NCBI GenBank assembly: GCA_013398615.1
Contig: VZSR01000170.1
Span: forward strand, 746,896-810,895
Length of the DNA stretch: 64,000 nucleotides
Reading direction: 5' to 3'
From: Brachypodius melanocephalos
Lineage: Eukaryota > Chordata > Aves > Passeriformes > Pycnonotidae
Shown: positions 12,787-25,793 of the stretch, piece after piece
Numbering within the stretch: the first letter of the stretch is position 1
Layout of the letters: every line of letters starts with the position of its first letter
Notes under the pieces: model-generated
What the model was told of the DNA's origin: nothing
The model's database searches: none
What the model saw: only the letters and a program-made list of their open reading frames with translations
Made by a program: the position numbers and the translations under genes

Positions 12787-14333
12787 GATAGTGTTTACAG
12801 TGTTATTAAATTTTTTTTTCAGTGATATCAGAGCTCAGGGAAAGTAGTAGAGTCACAGCAAGAAAGTTTTCCATTTATCATTGCAAAAAAAGAGACACAA
12901 AAAGAGGCAGCAAGAATGGTGCTAACTCAGCTCCTACTCTGTAACTCTTACCATGAAAGCAAATGTAAGAGCAAGCCTTGCGCCACCAAGCTCAGCCATA
13001 ACTGAGCTTGGCAGTGTAAGGAAATTAATAGGAGCTGGCTTCCTCCATGTTAATGCACAGGGCCAGACACAAATTCCACGACTACTGAACTGCCAGAGAG
13101 CCACCCTCTTTTGACGTCATGAGATAGTTTTCTCACTTTTGACACCTGGAGTTAAGTGCTAGCTTCAGTAATTCTTGCTATATTTGCAGAGGAATCCTTC
13201 TTAAGGCACAGTCACTCTAGAGACCATATTTCACCTGGAGAGACCAGTTAGCAGTAAGAGCTGGTCCCCCCTGCTGGGTATCCCCTGAAGAGTGAGTGCC
13301 ATGAAAACAGAGTAAACCCTGCTACAAAAACAGAGATGTCTTCACAAAAGTATAAATACAAAGTCAGTGTTGCAATGTCCCTCTGTACAGCTGATAGCTG
13401 CCAATGATGCAGCTCTGGTCTGGTTTTTGCAGCAGATTGTGAGATGCTAAGCACTCCCTGCTCAGGTAGGAATTTATGAATGCAGAAGGTTGCTGCAGAG
13501 TCATCGTCCTAGAAGTTGAAAAACATTTTAATTTCAACCTACCCTTCCTCAAGGCAAGCTGAGTGACTTGTACAAAATGTGTCTTGGTGCACGAGATCTT
13601 TTGTGAGATGACAGATGGAGAATGCTTAAGTTATGACTGGGTTAAATTCTGATGTGAAGACATTGATACTGATCAAAATATTAGTTATTCTTGACTTCTG
13701 TACTGCTTGTTTTTCCATTTTCTGTTCCAGCTTTCCCTCTTCTCTCCCTGCAGCTCTGCTATTTCAATCACCCAGCTTTTCATTATTCATTAGCCTTCCA
13801 TTATCCGTCTGTTGCCAACCATGCTGTCAAGTCTGTTAGACAGAAAATCAGACAGCTTTCCAGTATGCAATGAAATGCTTTTCACATGATCAGAAGTCAA
13901 ATCGTCCTTTTGAACTCAAATTAAGTGGCAGAAAATCATAGCTCCTTTGTCCAGCCAAGCAGTTATTTAACGCCGGCTTTATTAAGGCTATGATAGCACA
14001 GAAGAACAGTAAATCCTGCAAAAAACCCAAATATTTTCTTTATTAATACTGTTTTGGGCAGAATAATTAAGCAGTCTATTATTGTATCTTGGGATTGTGT
14101 TGCACAAAAACTGTACAGAGAGCAAAAAATTCAGCTGGCGTGTTTGCACCCCTAGAATATGCTGTCACTTTGGAAACACTGCCCGACAACGCTTACAATC
14201 TGCTGACCCAAATCCTCACTTACTGCATTAAACAGGGTTTATAAGCAAAAATAAGTCTGGTGGGAATGCCACACATTATAGGAAGTGATGCAAGACTGAA
14301 GCTAATAATGCAAAAGGTATCTTTTCCTCTGCT

Positions 14334-14394
14334 AGAGGGAGAAGAGGGAAGAGGAAAGGGAAGGGGAAGGGGAAGGGAAAGGGAAGAGGAAGGA
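14334..14394 (+). repeat. Homopurine tract, GGGAA/GGGGAA-rich
   Basis: Sixty-one consecutive purines, dominated by GGGAA and GGGGAA units, with no pyrimidine interruption. Mirror-like homopurine tracts can form intramolecular triplex DNA. The HECW1 pre-mRNA carries the complementary pyrimidine strand. Confidence 0.95.
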
Positions 14395-16304
14395 CATTGT
14401 GTTGCAGTTGCTGTGCATCTCATCCTGTCTTTTTTTTGCTACCTTTTTTCTTGCATTTATTCACTGTTTGGAAAGAGTCTACAGCATAAAGACCAAAATA
14501 CCATGTAAACATAAAATGCATCTTTTTTTTAATCAAGAAACACGCTGTGAACATTTTCTAATCTGGGATGCACAAGCGGGCACACAAACTATCACACTCT
14601 AGTTAGTAAATTAAAATTGTTGGTAGTTTCTGCCACTTAGCAAAGAAGGCGCCTGCTGTCACAACAGTATCTGACATAACTAGAACTGCTTTTATAATTG
14701 TGATATATCAATGTAGTGAACTTGAAGTTCACTCCGCTGGATTAGTCTGTATCATTAACATGGGTTCCTTTGCTCACTGTGCTACCCAAAAGCTACTTCA
14801 GTTCAAAGGAAGACATTTTAATTCTGGTGACAAATTTCTCCAGGGAGTAGTGGTTCTGCAGATACTGCCATATTTGAATGTTAATAGATGTAGAATATTA
14901 ATTAACTGCATACCTTAAAATTAAACTAGACTTAAACAGATTTTCCAGCTTCAGCATGACTATAAGCAGTTGTAATAAAAATGGTATATTTATCACTCTG
15001 CTTGAACTTTGTAAGTTCCTGTTTTCCTGTATGTTGATGTCAGTGGAACAAATTGCATAATTTTAAAGCAACCCAGAAGGCCAAATTCTCCATAAATCCA
15101 AGTCTCTTGTATTTCCAGAAAATCTCCAAACCGAAAAAAACTCCCAAATGAATGAAACAGTCACACATAATCATCTGGATTAAATACTAGCATAAAAATA
15201 AAAGTGCATCTGTATGAGTACATAGAAAAGATGCTAGGTAAAATAGTTATTCCACATTTTATTATCAGCTTTTCATGTTTTCTATGTAACTATCTAAAGC
15301 CCCCAAACCCTGGTGATAAAGTCCTAGCCATGGTGAGACAGCTTAAAAAACTGCAAAGACATCTTCTTGATGTGAAAGCAATCTGACCCATCGAGGATGT
15401 ATAATATATTTTTAAAATTATGTCTTTTTTAAGGGTGTGAGATTAGTATTTATTCAATCCTCTAGCAGAGGTGTGTACACTAAACTCTCATTTCTAATAT
15501 AGAGTGTAAGTTATAAAGCAAGAACAAAGAAAGGCCAAATGTTGGCTGTCAACAAACACCTCTTCATTCCTGCCTCAAAACAGTCATTCTACAGCTGCTT
15601 CCACAGTCAGTCTTTGCAGGGGAGTTTCCACCCACGAACACTCTGCACAAAATGACTCCCAGGCTTCATTTTCACACTTGCTCCCCTCACCACTGATTTT
15701 CAAAGAGGTCTGGAAAGCTTTGTCTCTAAAGATCTACCAGCGACAGGAAAGTCCTACCCAAAATCAGATATTTGGAGGATTATCTGTGAGCAGCAGTTTG
15801 CCTCTTATTTATCTCACTTATTCCATCTAATGCAAACAAACACCTGAAAAATTAATTGAAGATTTTTTTTCCCTCCTATATAAATCCAGCTGCAATACTA
15901 ACAGGGAAAGTAGGAAAGAGCAGCCTAAAGGAAATGACAGATGAGATCTGACTGTAAAGAAAACTGCCTTCAAAAATATAAACATAGAAAACCTGTAATC
16001 AGTAAATACCAAGAAAAAAATTTCAGTTTCTTCCCACATTATCTCCCTTTCTCACTCAAACCTCTCTCCTTTCCCAATTGCTGTTTGGCATTTGGACAAC
16101 AACAGAGCTGTTGTCACCAATCTCTTTTCCTTCACCACGTGAAAAAAATGTACCATCAATGGAACTTGTCTCCTTCTTTGAGACACGAAGAATCCTCTGG
16201 CTGAGAGGTTTCACACCATTATTTCTAGCTGAGTTTCACCACAGGATTTAGAGCTGCCATGGAAGCATCCTTTGGAAGCCTGTAGGGTTTAATATTAGGC
16301 TTTT

Positions 16305-16351
16305 GGGGGGGGGTTGTGGGTTTTTGTTGTTGTTGTTTGGGGTTTTGGGGG
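16305..16351 (+). repeat. G-run cluster (G-quadruplex candidate)
   Basis: The plus strand has G runs of 9, 3, 4 and 5 at 16305-16313, 16318-16320, 16339-16342 and 16347-16351, separated by T-rich spacers and a GTT microsatellite (16326-16337). The 18-nt loop between the second and third runs is long, but the 9-G run can supply more than one G-tract. The G-rich strand is the template strand of HECW1. Confidence 0.7.
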
Positions 16352-16377
16352 TTTTTTTTACATCCGTAAAGATCCAG

Positions 16378-16399
16378 CTCTGTTCTCTGTTCTCTGTTC
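16378..16399. repeat. Seven-base tandem repeat (CTCTGTT x3)
   Basis: Three consecutive copies of a CTCTGTT heptamer, just right of the G-rich cluster. A minor minisatellite-like expansion with no visible function. Confidence 0.8.
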
Positions 16400-18487
16400 A
16401 GACAATTAAGAGCTGTCTTCCAGAAACTTGGACCAATACCATTTACCTCTGACTGCTGGAAGTTGGATTTATGCAGGTCAGGATGGTGGTACAATGGACT
16501 TTCACTGCTCATACCAAAGAAAGAGTATGATTGAAAAACAACCCATCACTGGAGCTCTGGCAGATGAAGAAATTTAAGAGAACAAGGTGACAATATTAGC
16601 CACCATGACAGTGGGCTCAAAGTAGTCACTCAGATGTCTGCGAGCATCACTGCAACCCAAATTTCAAGGGCAAGTGCTGAGAAAGACAATACGATAGCTT
16701 TCTCTGATGGGAAGCTTGGGACACAGCGCATTTATCCACCTGAAAATTTAATATGCCAGTAGTAAAGTCTCATATCATAGGCAAATCAGACATGGAGTCA
16801 GTCTCTTGGTTGCTCCACCAGAAATTAAGGCTCTCCTGATAAGCTTTTAGCTGTCATTTGCAAGGCTTATGTGTTTTTTTTAAGACAAGAAGGAGCTAAG
16901 ACTGATTTAAAAGTAAAAAATTAGGGCAGTCTGGTGAAAGTGATAAGGTATCTCAGCAGAACTCTTCAGACCAGCTTTCAAGAAGGTAAGAGCATGTCTG
17001 TCAAGAAGGATATTGTACTAACAGAACAGGAAGTAAGGTGGTAACAGCCCGTATGAAAGATATGGACAGCTGGATAAGAGAGCACCTAAAAAGATTTAGG
17101 AAACCTAGTCATAGCCCAGGTACGAATACCCAGGACAAAATCCTGAGGTTGGGGCAAAAAGACAAGTAGGAAAACAACAGTACCTACAATCGTCAAACTA
17201 TGATGTGGTGAGAATCTGCAAGCCAGAGCTTTGAGGAAGACCTTTAACTTGAAGGTGAGGCTGCTGAAAGAGCTTTCAGCATGTAAAACTCTTTTATGAG
17301 AGCCTAAATTAGAATTGGGTAAGTTCTGAAGGGCAGGAAACTCACCTCTGTTGCATGGAAGAGCAAAATAAGCGGGGGAAACCAAAAGTATACGATAATG
17401 AATCTTGCTGCTGCTCCTTACAGGGCAGGACTTCGCCCTCCGGCCTTGCTCTCAACTCAGCAATGTGAAGTTTTTCCTCAGAGCAAACTCTCTTATTTTC
17501 CATAGCCCTGAATACTTACTGCAGGATCTACTTCTTGCTCTTCCCAGGAACCTTCTCATCTTCACCTCCACTGCAGGCCTGCTGTGGAGGCATCTCTTCC
17601 GCATCTGTGCTTCCCACCCATAGCCCTGAGGGCCCCTTAGCTGCCTCCACTCAGCTGCTTTCAGGGAAACTGCACTATCCCTCCATCAAACTCTGAGGCA
17701 GGAAAAGGCAAATTAAATATTCTGATTTCTTCCTTTCTGCCTGAGGACAGTCCTCAGCACATGGTACCTGCACAGCAAATTTAACCACAACAACATTTGC
17801 ATTTTCCATCACTGCAGGCACAGTACAGTTGACTATACAAAATGCAAGGCAATGCAGAAATAAGGAAGAACACAGTTCAAAAGTAAGCTGTAATCAAGGC
17901 TTCAGCTTCAGCTATCATAACCAACACCCATCAACCTACTGCCATCTTTCTCAATTATTTATTTATCATCCTGTAAGAAAAAATTCCTTTCGACATTTGA
18001 ATTTTGGAATAATTAACATAATGCTTAGAAAATAATAGATTTTTAAAGCATAGCTTGTACTACAGCCAAATTCAGTAAATAAGGACTTACAGTGAAAAAT
18101 GCTATGCAAAGTCTTCCTCATACCATCAAGTCTCTGACTTGCTGTAAACACAAAACCCAACACAAAAGTCATGAAGCTAGTGGTTGGAGATTGCCACGAA
18201 GCCAAAAGATTTGGAGAGCACAGAGAACTTGCTAGCATTGGTCAAGTTATTTTAGAGGCATAGGAATGGCTTCTTAGTGCTCCAAAGGAATCGTTTAATG
18301 GCCCATGGGAGTTGCAGGCTTACATGGTCTACTGACACCCTTTTCTCTGCAAGATATTACAGAGCACAGAGATGAAACTGCTACTCTTGGGAAAGCTGAA
18401 AACATTTCAGAGGAGCGCATGCCATAGAAACACCAGAGAACTTTAAGAGCATTTGTCTCAATATTGCACATTCATGGCACAGTACAG

Positions 18488-18505
18488 ATATATATATACA
18501 TATAT
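18488..18505. repeat. Short TA dinucleotide repeat
   Basis: An alternating AT/TA tract of about 18 bases with one C interruption. Ordinary simple sequence. Confidence 0.8.
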
Positions 18506-21138
18506 GCCTATAATGACCACTAATCAGACATCAAAGCCATTATACATCAGCAGCAGGGCAAATGGACGTTATTAGGCAGTTCCTTTTCCCATTTTCTGAC
18601 CTTTGTGCATTTCCAGTCCAGCTGTAGTGCTATGTTAATGTATCCTCTTACATTTAACTTTGCTTCAGTGATGTGCAAATCAGTGCACAAATTAGAATCA
18701 AAATGAAAGAGCTGGCCCTGAAGGTCAGCCTGGCAAGGTTTGGTGCTGGCGGGTGGGATTGATTCCTGATGCAGGCCTATTAGTCATAAGGCAGAAAAAA
18801 GTGGCAGCACAGTAATGAGGGTACTCTTACCATCTACAGAGCAAAAGCACAATTAAGAGCAGTCCATATTTTCTGAGAGCAGTTAAACAATCTCCTGGGG
18901 ACAAGAAGATAGAAGCTGGAATGTGGGACAACAATTGGAGGGAAATTCTTGGAGTTCAGAAAAAGGAAGAAAATTAATAATGCTTTTTTTCCCTTCTCTT
19001 TGTGAAAGTACTACAAAAGATTAACGTCTGACGAACCCAAGAGAGCGTGCTAAAAGACACACGCATCACATTAAGATTTTGTGCTCCTGTAAGTGTATAA
19101 ACCAAACAATTTTCTGAAAATCAGCAACACAAAAGACATTTTACCAGTTTTACATGAGCTGACCCCAAATTTGTTCACTTTATGTCTAACTAAGAGCAAT
19201 TAACAATCTTATGTTCACGACAGTTGCACTGAGTCAGTGATAATCCACTCACATTTCACGACATAAAGCACCAGTAAATTTCTGCAATGGAACGCAACTA
19301 AGTACAAAATTAATTTCTTATTTTCTGTTAAATCGGTAGCAGCAAAAACAGTCTTGTCTCAGCAGTTTAGCACAGCAGGGGATGAGAAACAGCCATCAGA
19401 CTAACCTGTTACTGAAAAAAGATCTGAAAACACTGCCAACATTTTTAAAGGACATATTCAAGTACACAAGGACAGGTAAATATGCAATATGGCCTGAATA
19501 TAAAATCTCAAAAAGATAATTGTAAGGAAATTAGAAAAGGGTCAACATGATAATACCTTTAATCAAGACAACTTTACACAGCTTCACTCTGTTCTTTCCA
19601 CACTACAAAATGAAAGAAATAAGCTTAGGATCTGCTCATATGCTACAGTCAAATACTCCAAAGTCCACAACACTCATCTTTGTTCATGCTTTATGATGCA
19701 CACAATAGGAGATTTCTATCTTTTTCTTGGCTGGTTTTAAACACCAGAAGCAGGCAGAGAAGCCTGCAGCAGCACCAGGCAGAGGAAGGACAGTGATTAC
19801 CTCTCAACAGGTGCAAGATGAAGCATTTGTACATAGCACAACGCACCCCATCGTAACAGGCATCCTCGTGTCCACTACGACCACTATGTCAGATCCACAG
19901 ATACACAAGTCCTTGTGACTGCAGTGCCAAAGACTAAAAACCTCCATTCTTCATCACTTCAAACCCAAGGACAATATTTATGGACAACAATCACGGAAGG
20001 AAGAAAACCAAACATTCTGTAGTTTAAAAGTAAAGAAGTATCACTCTTAGAAGAGGGTTGTCTCAAAAAGCCTGTGTGTCCCACACTGGCCTGTTTAAGA
20101 ATCATTGCCACATTTGTGAGGTCCACTGCAAAGTGGGACTCTACTGGCCTCCCAGGAACAGTACCTAATCCAAGGGGCTTTCAGGAAGGAGGAGGTTAAG
20201 AACAGGGACGCTCTTCTCTGTTACAGGCTTTTAAAAACACTGCTGCTCTTCTGTGAGGTGACCCACTGATACTCCTACTGAGAAGCCCTGACCATGCTGC
20301 ATGTCCTGTTTCAGGTTCTCAGCACATAATAACAGAATTCACTTACCTGATGCGGCTTTGGTTCAAGTACTTTGTCCATGAAAAAGATCGATGTGTACAG
20401 AGGTCCAGGTTCATTCAGCTGAAGTTCTGAGTACTTGAGCCACGCAGTTTAGGAATGCAAGACTCCCTGAGTACTCACAGGGAGGGGACAGGCTCCCCAT
20501 GAAAATGACTGAGACCCAGGTAAGGCTTTCCCAGGCAGAATTCAGCTTCACCTCTCTTTATCCCTTTTTAAGGAGTCAGTGACTGTTGGGATCCTAGGTC
20601 AGGCATGTTAGGTTAGGTAGGAAGGAGTCAGACCTCTCAAGCTGAAAAATTTTGTATTATATAAAGGTAAGTGGGCAAAGCACGCCTGAGGGCAGCAGAA
20701 AATGTGTATTCTAAGTACCTTAATGGATGTAAAATAGAATCATAAGGGAAATTTAAAAAAAAACATACGAAACTACTACTTGATTACCTTAGAATAGTCT
20801 GATTTTCTAGACAACTATAAAATTGCAAACTAGAGGGTACATCCAGAGAAAAAGTACAGAAAATAAAATACTTAGTAAAGTATATGCACTCCATGTACAG
20901 CTTTTTAAAAAATGTAGTAGCAGTAAACGTAGCAGAGGTTTACAGGAAAAGCTATGAAGACATTCTGCACAATTTAAGAGACTAACAATGAAATTATGTA
21001 AATATGAGTTGCAGAAAGATACCCAGTAGTGTACACTGTTTCCCAGAACTGTCAGGTATAGTAATTTCTCAATCATTTCTCAGAAGCAGTCCAAGATTTC
21101 CCATATCTCTTCCCCAAAGTTCAGTGACTGGAGGAGTC

Positions 21139-21156
21139 TTTTTTTTTTTTTTTTTT
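21139..21156. repeat. Poly(T) run of 18
   Basis: Eighteen consecutive T on the plus strand, which is poly(A) on the HECW1 sense strand. There is no adjacent retroposed gene body or target duplication that I can recognise. Shorter T-14 runs occur at 42312-42325 and 49206-49219. Confidence 0.85.
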
Positions 21157-24100
21157 GTGGAAAGCACTCTTAATAACTTATGCTACATGACAGTTATAAA
21201 AATCCTACCATTCTCTACCATGAAGAATGCATTACACCTTCCACTAAGACAACTGTTTTGCTAGAAAACAAGCCTTGTGTGATGTCTGTAGTGTATATTG
21301 CTACCAGACACAAGAAGAAAAGACTTGTCTAATGTATTACACAGGTGTCAGGCATAGCTTATTATGCATAAAATATACACATAAAATATAAAAAAGAGGC
21401 AACAGAAAGCAACTAAGCACAGATATCAAGAGAAGTTTTTAATGTTAACCTCCTTTCATACACAAGTATAAATCTTTGCCAATGAAAGGTTCAGGTGTGC
21501 ATGTATCAAAGGGTTTATCCTGCAGATCTATGCATGCAGCATTCCCACCATCTATGCTTCTCTTTTTGCCTGGACACTCCTGTGCAGCACAAGTGGACCC
21601 ATACACACCACAAGACATTTGTCACCATGACCTGCAAAACTTCTGTTTACTCTGTGAGTGCCATCCCCTGAAAGAGCTGTACGCACTTTCCCTCCTACCT
21701 CCCTCTATTCCAAGCTGTTGGCAACAACCCTGTTCCTTTGTGCCATGTCTCTCACATCACAGCCCATGCCATAGCAGTATTCCAGGTGACCACGCACCTT
21801 TTTCTCCTTCCCATCCATTTTTATTCTCAAGGCCTATCTCCCCTTTCTCACCTGTCAATACCACTGTCACCACACTTGTAGGGAGGAAGGGACAGGACAC
21901 AGAGCATCACTTGCTGTACCAGTTGTAAGACAGGCAGTGGATTAACTCGTGGGAACAATAAACATACAAAACCCAGGAGGGCTGGGAGGATGCTCTTTTC
22001 GCTCATGGTTCTTTGCAGCTGCCCATGATGGCTGACCCCCCCTCTCCACAGCAAAGAGAACATTAAAAATGTCCTTTTTCATTCACAGCTGCTAGACTGT
22101 CATGCTTCTTACTTCCATCTCTATTTCTTTAAGAGTGTGTTTTGAAGTGTCAGTCTCTTAGCCTCCTCAGGCAGTGAGGCAGGTAGGTACCATTAGCAGT
22201 CTGTTGAGTATTAATGCCTGTATCAACCACTCCTTTGATCTACAAACAACAACAAACCATTGCAATAAACCAGCCTTTCAACCACACGCCAGCTTCAGAG
22301 CAAGCCCTCAGTTCCATCGTCTCCCTTTCAATGAGGCCTGAAATATTCCCTGACATTTTAAAATTAATTGGCTACAGAGCTCCTGTTATTACCATATTAC
22401 CTCCAGACAAGTACAGAAACGCCATCCAGTCAAGTGTGCTTGATCCTGTTTATGATAAAGTTAAAGGCAATACTCCCCTTGACTTCAGTGGGGAACTAAG
22501 TGAATTTGTAAAGCAAAGGAAATCCCATATAGCTGTCAACAGCTGCAGCTAACAAGGACTAATGCAGACCTGGAAAATAAAGAGTTCATATTTTAACTAA
22601 AACACCTGTAATGTCTTCATCCATGGACAACCTATTCTGTTGGAAAACATATCGCAAAACATGCAGAGCAGCATTCTGGAATACAGATCACAGCAACTAC
22701 TCTTAGAATGAGATCTCAAAACCTAAAAACAAATGCGATTTGATGGGTTGGGATTAATTGAAGGTATAATTAGTTTTAGACCACGATATCTGAATGGGTT
22801 TTTTTTTCCTATGCAATTATAAGAATAGAAACTGACGCATTTTCCATTTTTTCTAAAGAAAACTGGAACATGAGACACTGAAGCATAGTCATCATTATTG
22901 CCCATTTTCTGTCTGATGTCACTGGATGTCAGTGAAAATGACAGAATGAAACCTTCTTGCAAATACTAAGAGTTTGAATTCCATTTTTAAGTATGCTTAT
23001 TCTTAACAGATTTTTTCCTCATGTATGTACACTTTTGGGGAGACTGTGACAACAAAATACCTGAAGTTTGTTGTTTTTAAAGAAATATCTATTATGACCA
23101 AAATTTTGAGGATCAAGAGCTCCTAATTTGCACTGAAGAACGCTAAAAAAACCCTTGACTTATGCTAAATAAAGGCACAGATCCAATATTTTATTCTTGA
23201 AAATAATTCTGATGCAAATGAAAAGTTAATACTAGTGATTTTGAACACATAAGGCACAGTTTAAAGGGTGAGATGTCTCTCTCTGTTCCTGGACAGGTAA
23301 AACTAAGATAAGTATTTTCAAACAGCACTGCTACTTACTGTTTCATCATTATTAAAAGTTGTTTATGTTTTGATTGTATAAATCATAATAAGCTGCTACT
23401 ATAATTGTATTCATAAGAAAGGAAAAAAAGCAGGGAAAACCATGCCTAGAGAAAAGTAGTAGTTCTGGAATCACAATCTCTAGTTGAGGAACAAGATTCG
23501 GATTTTACAAAAAAGAACACGTGGTGGCTTTATCTAGGGCCCAAAAAACTCCTACATAAGAGAACAGAAGCTGCGTTCTGGGACCCTGTTTTCATCTACA
23601 TCACCGTAAGACAAATCTGAGCCACATATTTAAGATTTCCGGGAGAAATGCTAGCCAAGGCTCAATGAAATACAGCCTGAAAAACAATTACAGGCATAAA
23701 GCAGATTTTCAAAGCAGAAACCACCCTTAAGAACTGGAGCAGTCTAGTTCAAGCAGATGAAGAGCAAACAGGTCCAGTTCCACCAACCAAATATAAACAT
23801 AGACGAGAGACAAGCCCTGTGACTATGATCTCCAAAAATTCCTGGAGTTGCACATAGAAATGGGCAAGTCCCATGGTGACTATGATTTCTGAACTCCACC
23901 CATACTGAGTTGGCTGCCAGTACATCTCCAACACAATAATTAAATATTACTATGGAGTATCACACAATCATATGTAGAAGCCTGTACATCTGCTTATGTT
24001 ACTGCATGAGGGTTTTATCTACTTTTTTCCTCTTTTACTCCAGTTCAAAAGGGTTTCTAATCCTGAGTTCAAAAGGTCTTGTAAGAGTTTTCAAAGAAGA

Positions 24101-24821
24101 ACATCTGCAAAGGTGATAGGAAATAATCTATTTCACTCATTCACAGACCAAAGCATGAGAATGGTTCTGAATGTAGGTTCAAACAATAGTTTGATTAAAT
24201 TTTAATGAGGACCATTGGTTAGATTTAACACTTTTTTTTTGCTGCCATTGAATCTTCACAGAACAAAAGTAATTACAGTTTTTAATACTGCACTTAAAAT
24301 AAGGCCCAAAGGAGAAATTTTTTTACCTATTTTTCTGGTAGCAAATCCTCTGTCAAGGAAGTGTTCTAAATTCATCAAGGATTACGTTTTAGGGCATTGC
24401 AATGAAAGTCTACTGTTTTATTAATTAGTATTTATAGAATTCTGCACAAGTAAGCAAGTTGGAAAACTGTTCAGTTCTGCAGGCCTTAAACCTGAGCTCT
24501 GGAAGAAAGACTGAGACACACACATCGCCTGGAAACAACGTGAGCAGCAGACTGCTCAGGTGTCTCGGCATGGGACCCAGTTCTGCTCTCCTAAGAACAA
24601 CAAGAACTTCCTGCTATCCAATTTTGTGCACAAATCAATGAAATATGCTTTGGTCCACAGATGCTACTTTAAATTGATGATATTACTCGCTAGATGAAAT
24701 GTTATTCAACTTAATCCTAGGCAGTAAAACTAGAATGTCAGTGACATTAAAACCTGACTTGTGAACAGGCATTCCATTAGGGGTTCCAAAGCAGTGCAGG
24801 AATTCATTTCTGTGTATACAC

Positions 24822-25793
24822 TGGGTTCGCATGACCAAGTTTTGGTAGCAGGGGACTACAGGGGCCACTTCTGTGAGCGGCTGCCAGAGGCTTTCCCAAT
24901 GTCCTGTGGAGACAGTGCCAGCTGGCTCCAAGAGGGGTCCACCTCTGGCCAAGGCCAAGCCCATCAGCGATGGTGGTAGCACCTCTGGGATAATATTGTT
25001 AAGACAGGCAAAAAGTTTCAACACAAGGCAACACAACACCAGGGCTGAAAAAATTGTGTCAAACAATTATCCGAACCCCAAGATCACTGAAGGAGGGGAA
25101 GGAAGTGCTTTAAGCATGAGCACAAAAATTCCCCTGAAGCCTGGGATGCACACCATGGTGAGGCAGCTGTGTCCCAGAAACTCTTGGAGGTCCACAGTGA
25201 AGAAGAGATCCATCTGCAGCCCAAGGAGGACCCCAAGCCAAAGCAGATAGATGCCTGAAGGAGGCTGTGACCCCATGGGAAGGCCACACTGGAGTAGGCT
25301 TCTGGAAGAAACTGAAGATCCATGGAGAGAAGAGCCCACCACTGGAGCAAGTTTGCTGGCAGGACCTGTGACGCTGCAGGGAAACCACACGGGAGCAGTT
25401 TGTGAACTGTGGGAAGAACTCACGTTGGAGAAGTTTGGAGAACTGTCTCCAGTGGGAGGGACACCTTGCTGGAGCAAGGTAAGGAGTCCTCCCCCTGGGG
25501 AGGAAGGAGCGGCAGAAAAAACATGCGAAGAACTGGCCACAACCCCAGGGCGAGAAGGTGTTTTCAAGGATTTGGTTTTATTTCTCATTACTCTGATTTG
25601 ACTGCTAATAATTTAATTTGTCTGTGTCAAATCTGATTTTCCCTTGACAGTGACAGGTGAGTGATGTCTCTCTGTTCTTATCTCAACGCATAAGCCTTTT
25701 GTTATATTTTCTCTCTCCTTGTCCAGTTGAGGAGGTGAAAAACAGAGCAGCTTTGGTGGGCACCTGATGTCCAGTCAGTGTCAGCCTACCACA
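24822..25793 (+). mobile_element. Solo LTR-type avian repeat (ERV-related)
   Basis: A block of about 970 bp that closely follows, from memory, a repeat widespread in songbird and other neoavian genomes. Its 5' part has 'ggtagcaggggactacaggg', 'ccagctggctccaagagg' and 'cccatcagcgatggtggtag'. The middle has decayed units built around a CTGGAGCA core (about 25196-25490). The 3' part reads 'ttggttttatttctcatta', then a degraded poly(A)-signal-like AT segment, then 'ttatattttctctctccttg' and 'gctttggtgggcacctgatg'. It begins TG and ends CA, as an LTR should. No internal retroviral coding region adjoins it, so it would be a solo LTR. Frames of 116-173 codons inside it are incidental. I am sure it is an avian interspersed repeat and less sure of its exact ERV class. 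It is antisense to HECW1. Confidence 0.7.

Noticed and set aside
25067..25588. 173-codon open frame on the minus strand, with several overlapping frames on both strands
   Set aside because: It lies within the LTR-type repeat, which has long frames in several phases because of its GC-rich reiterated core. No protein domain is recognisable.
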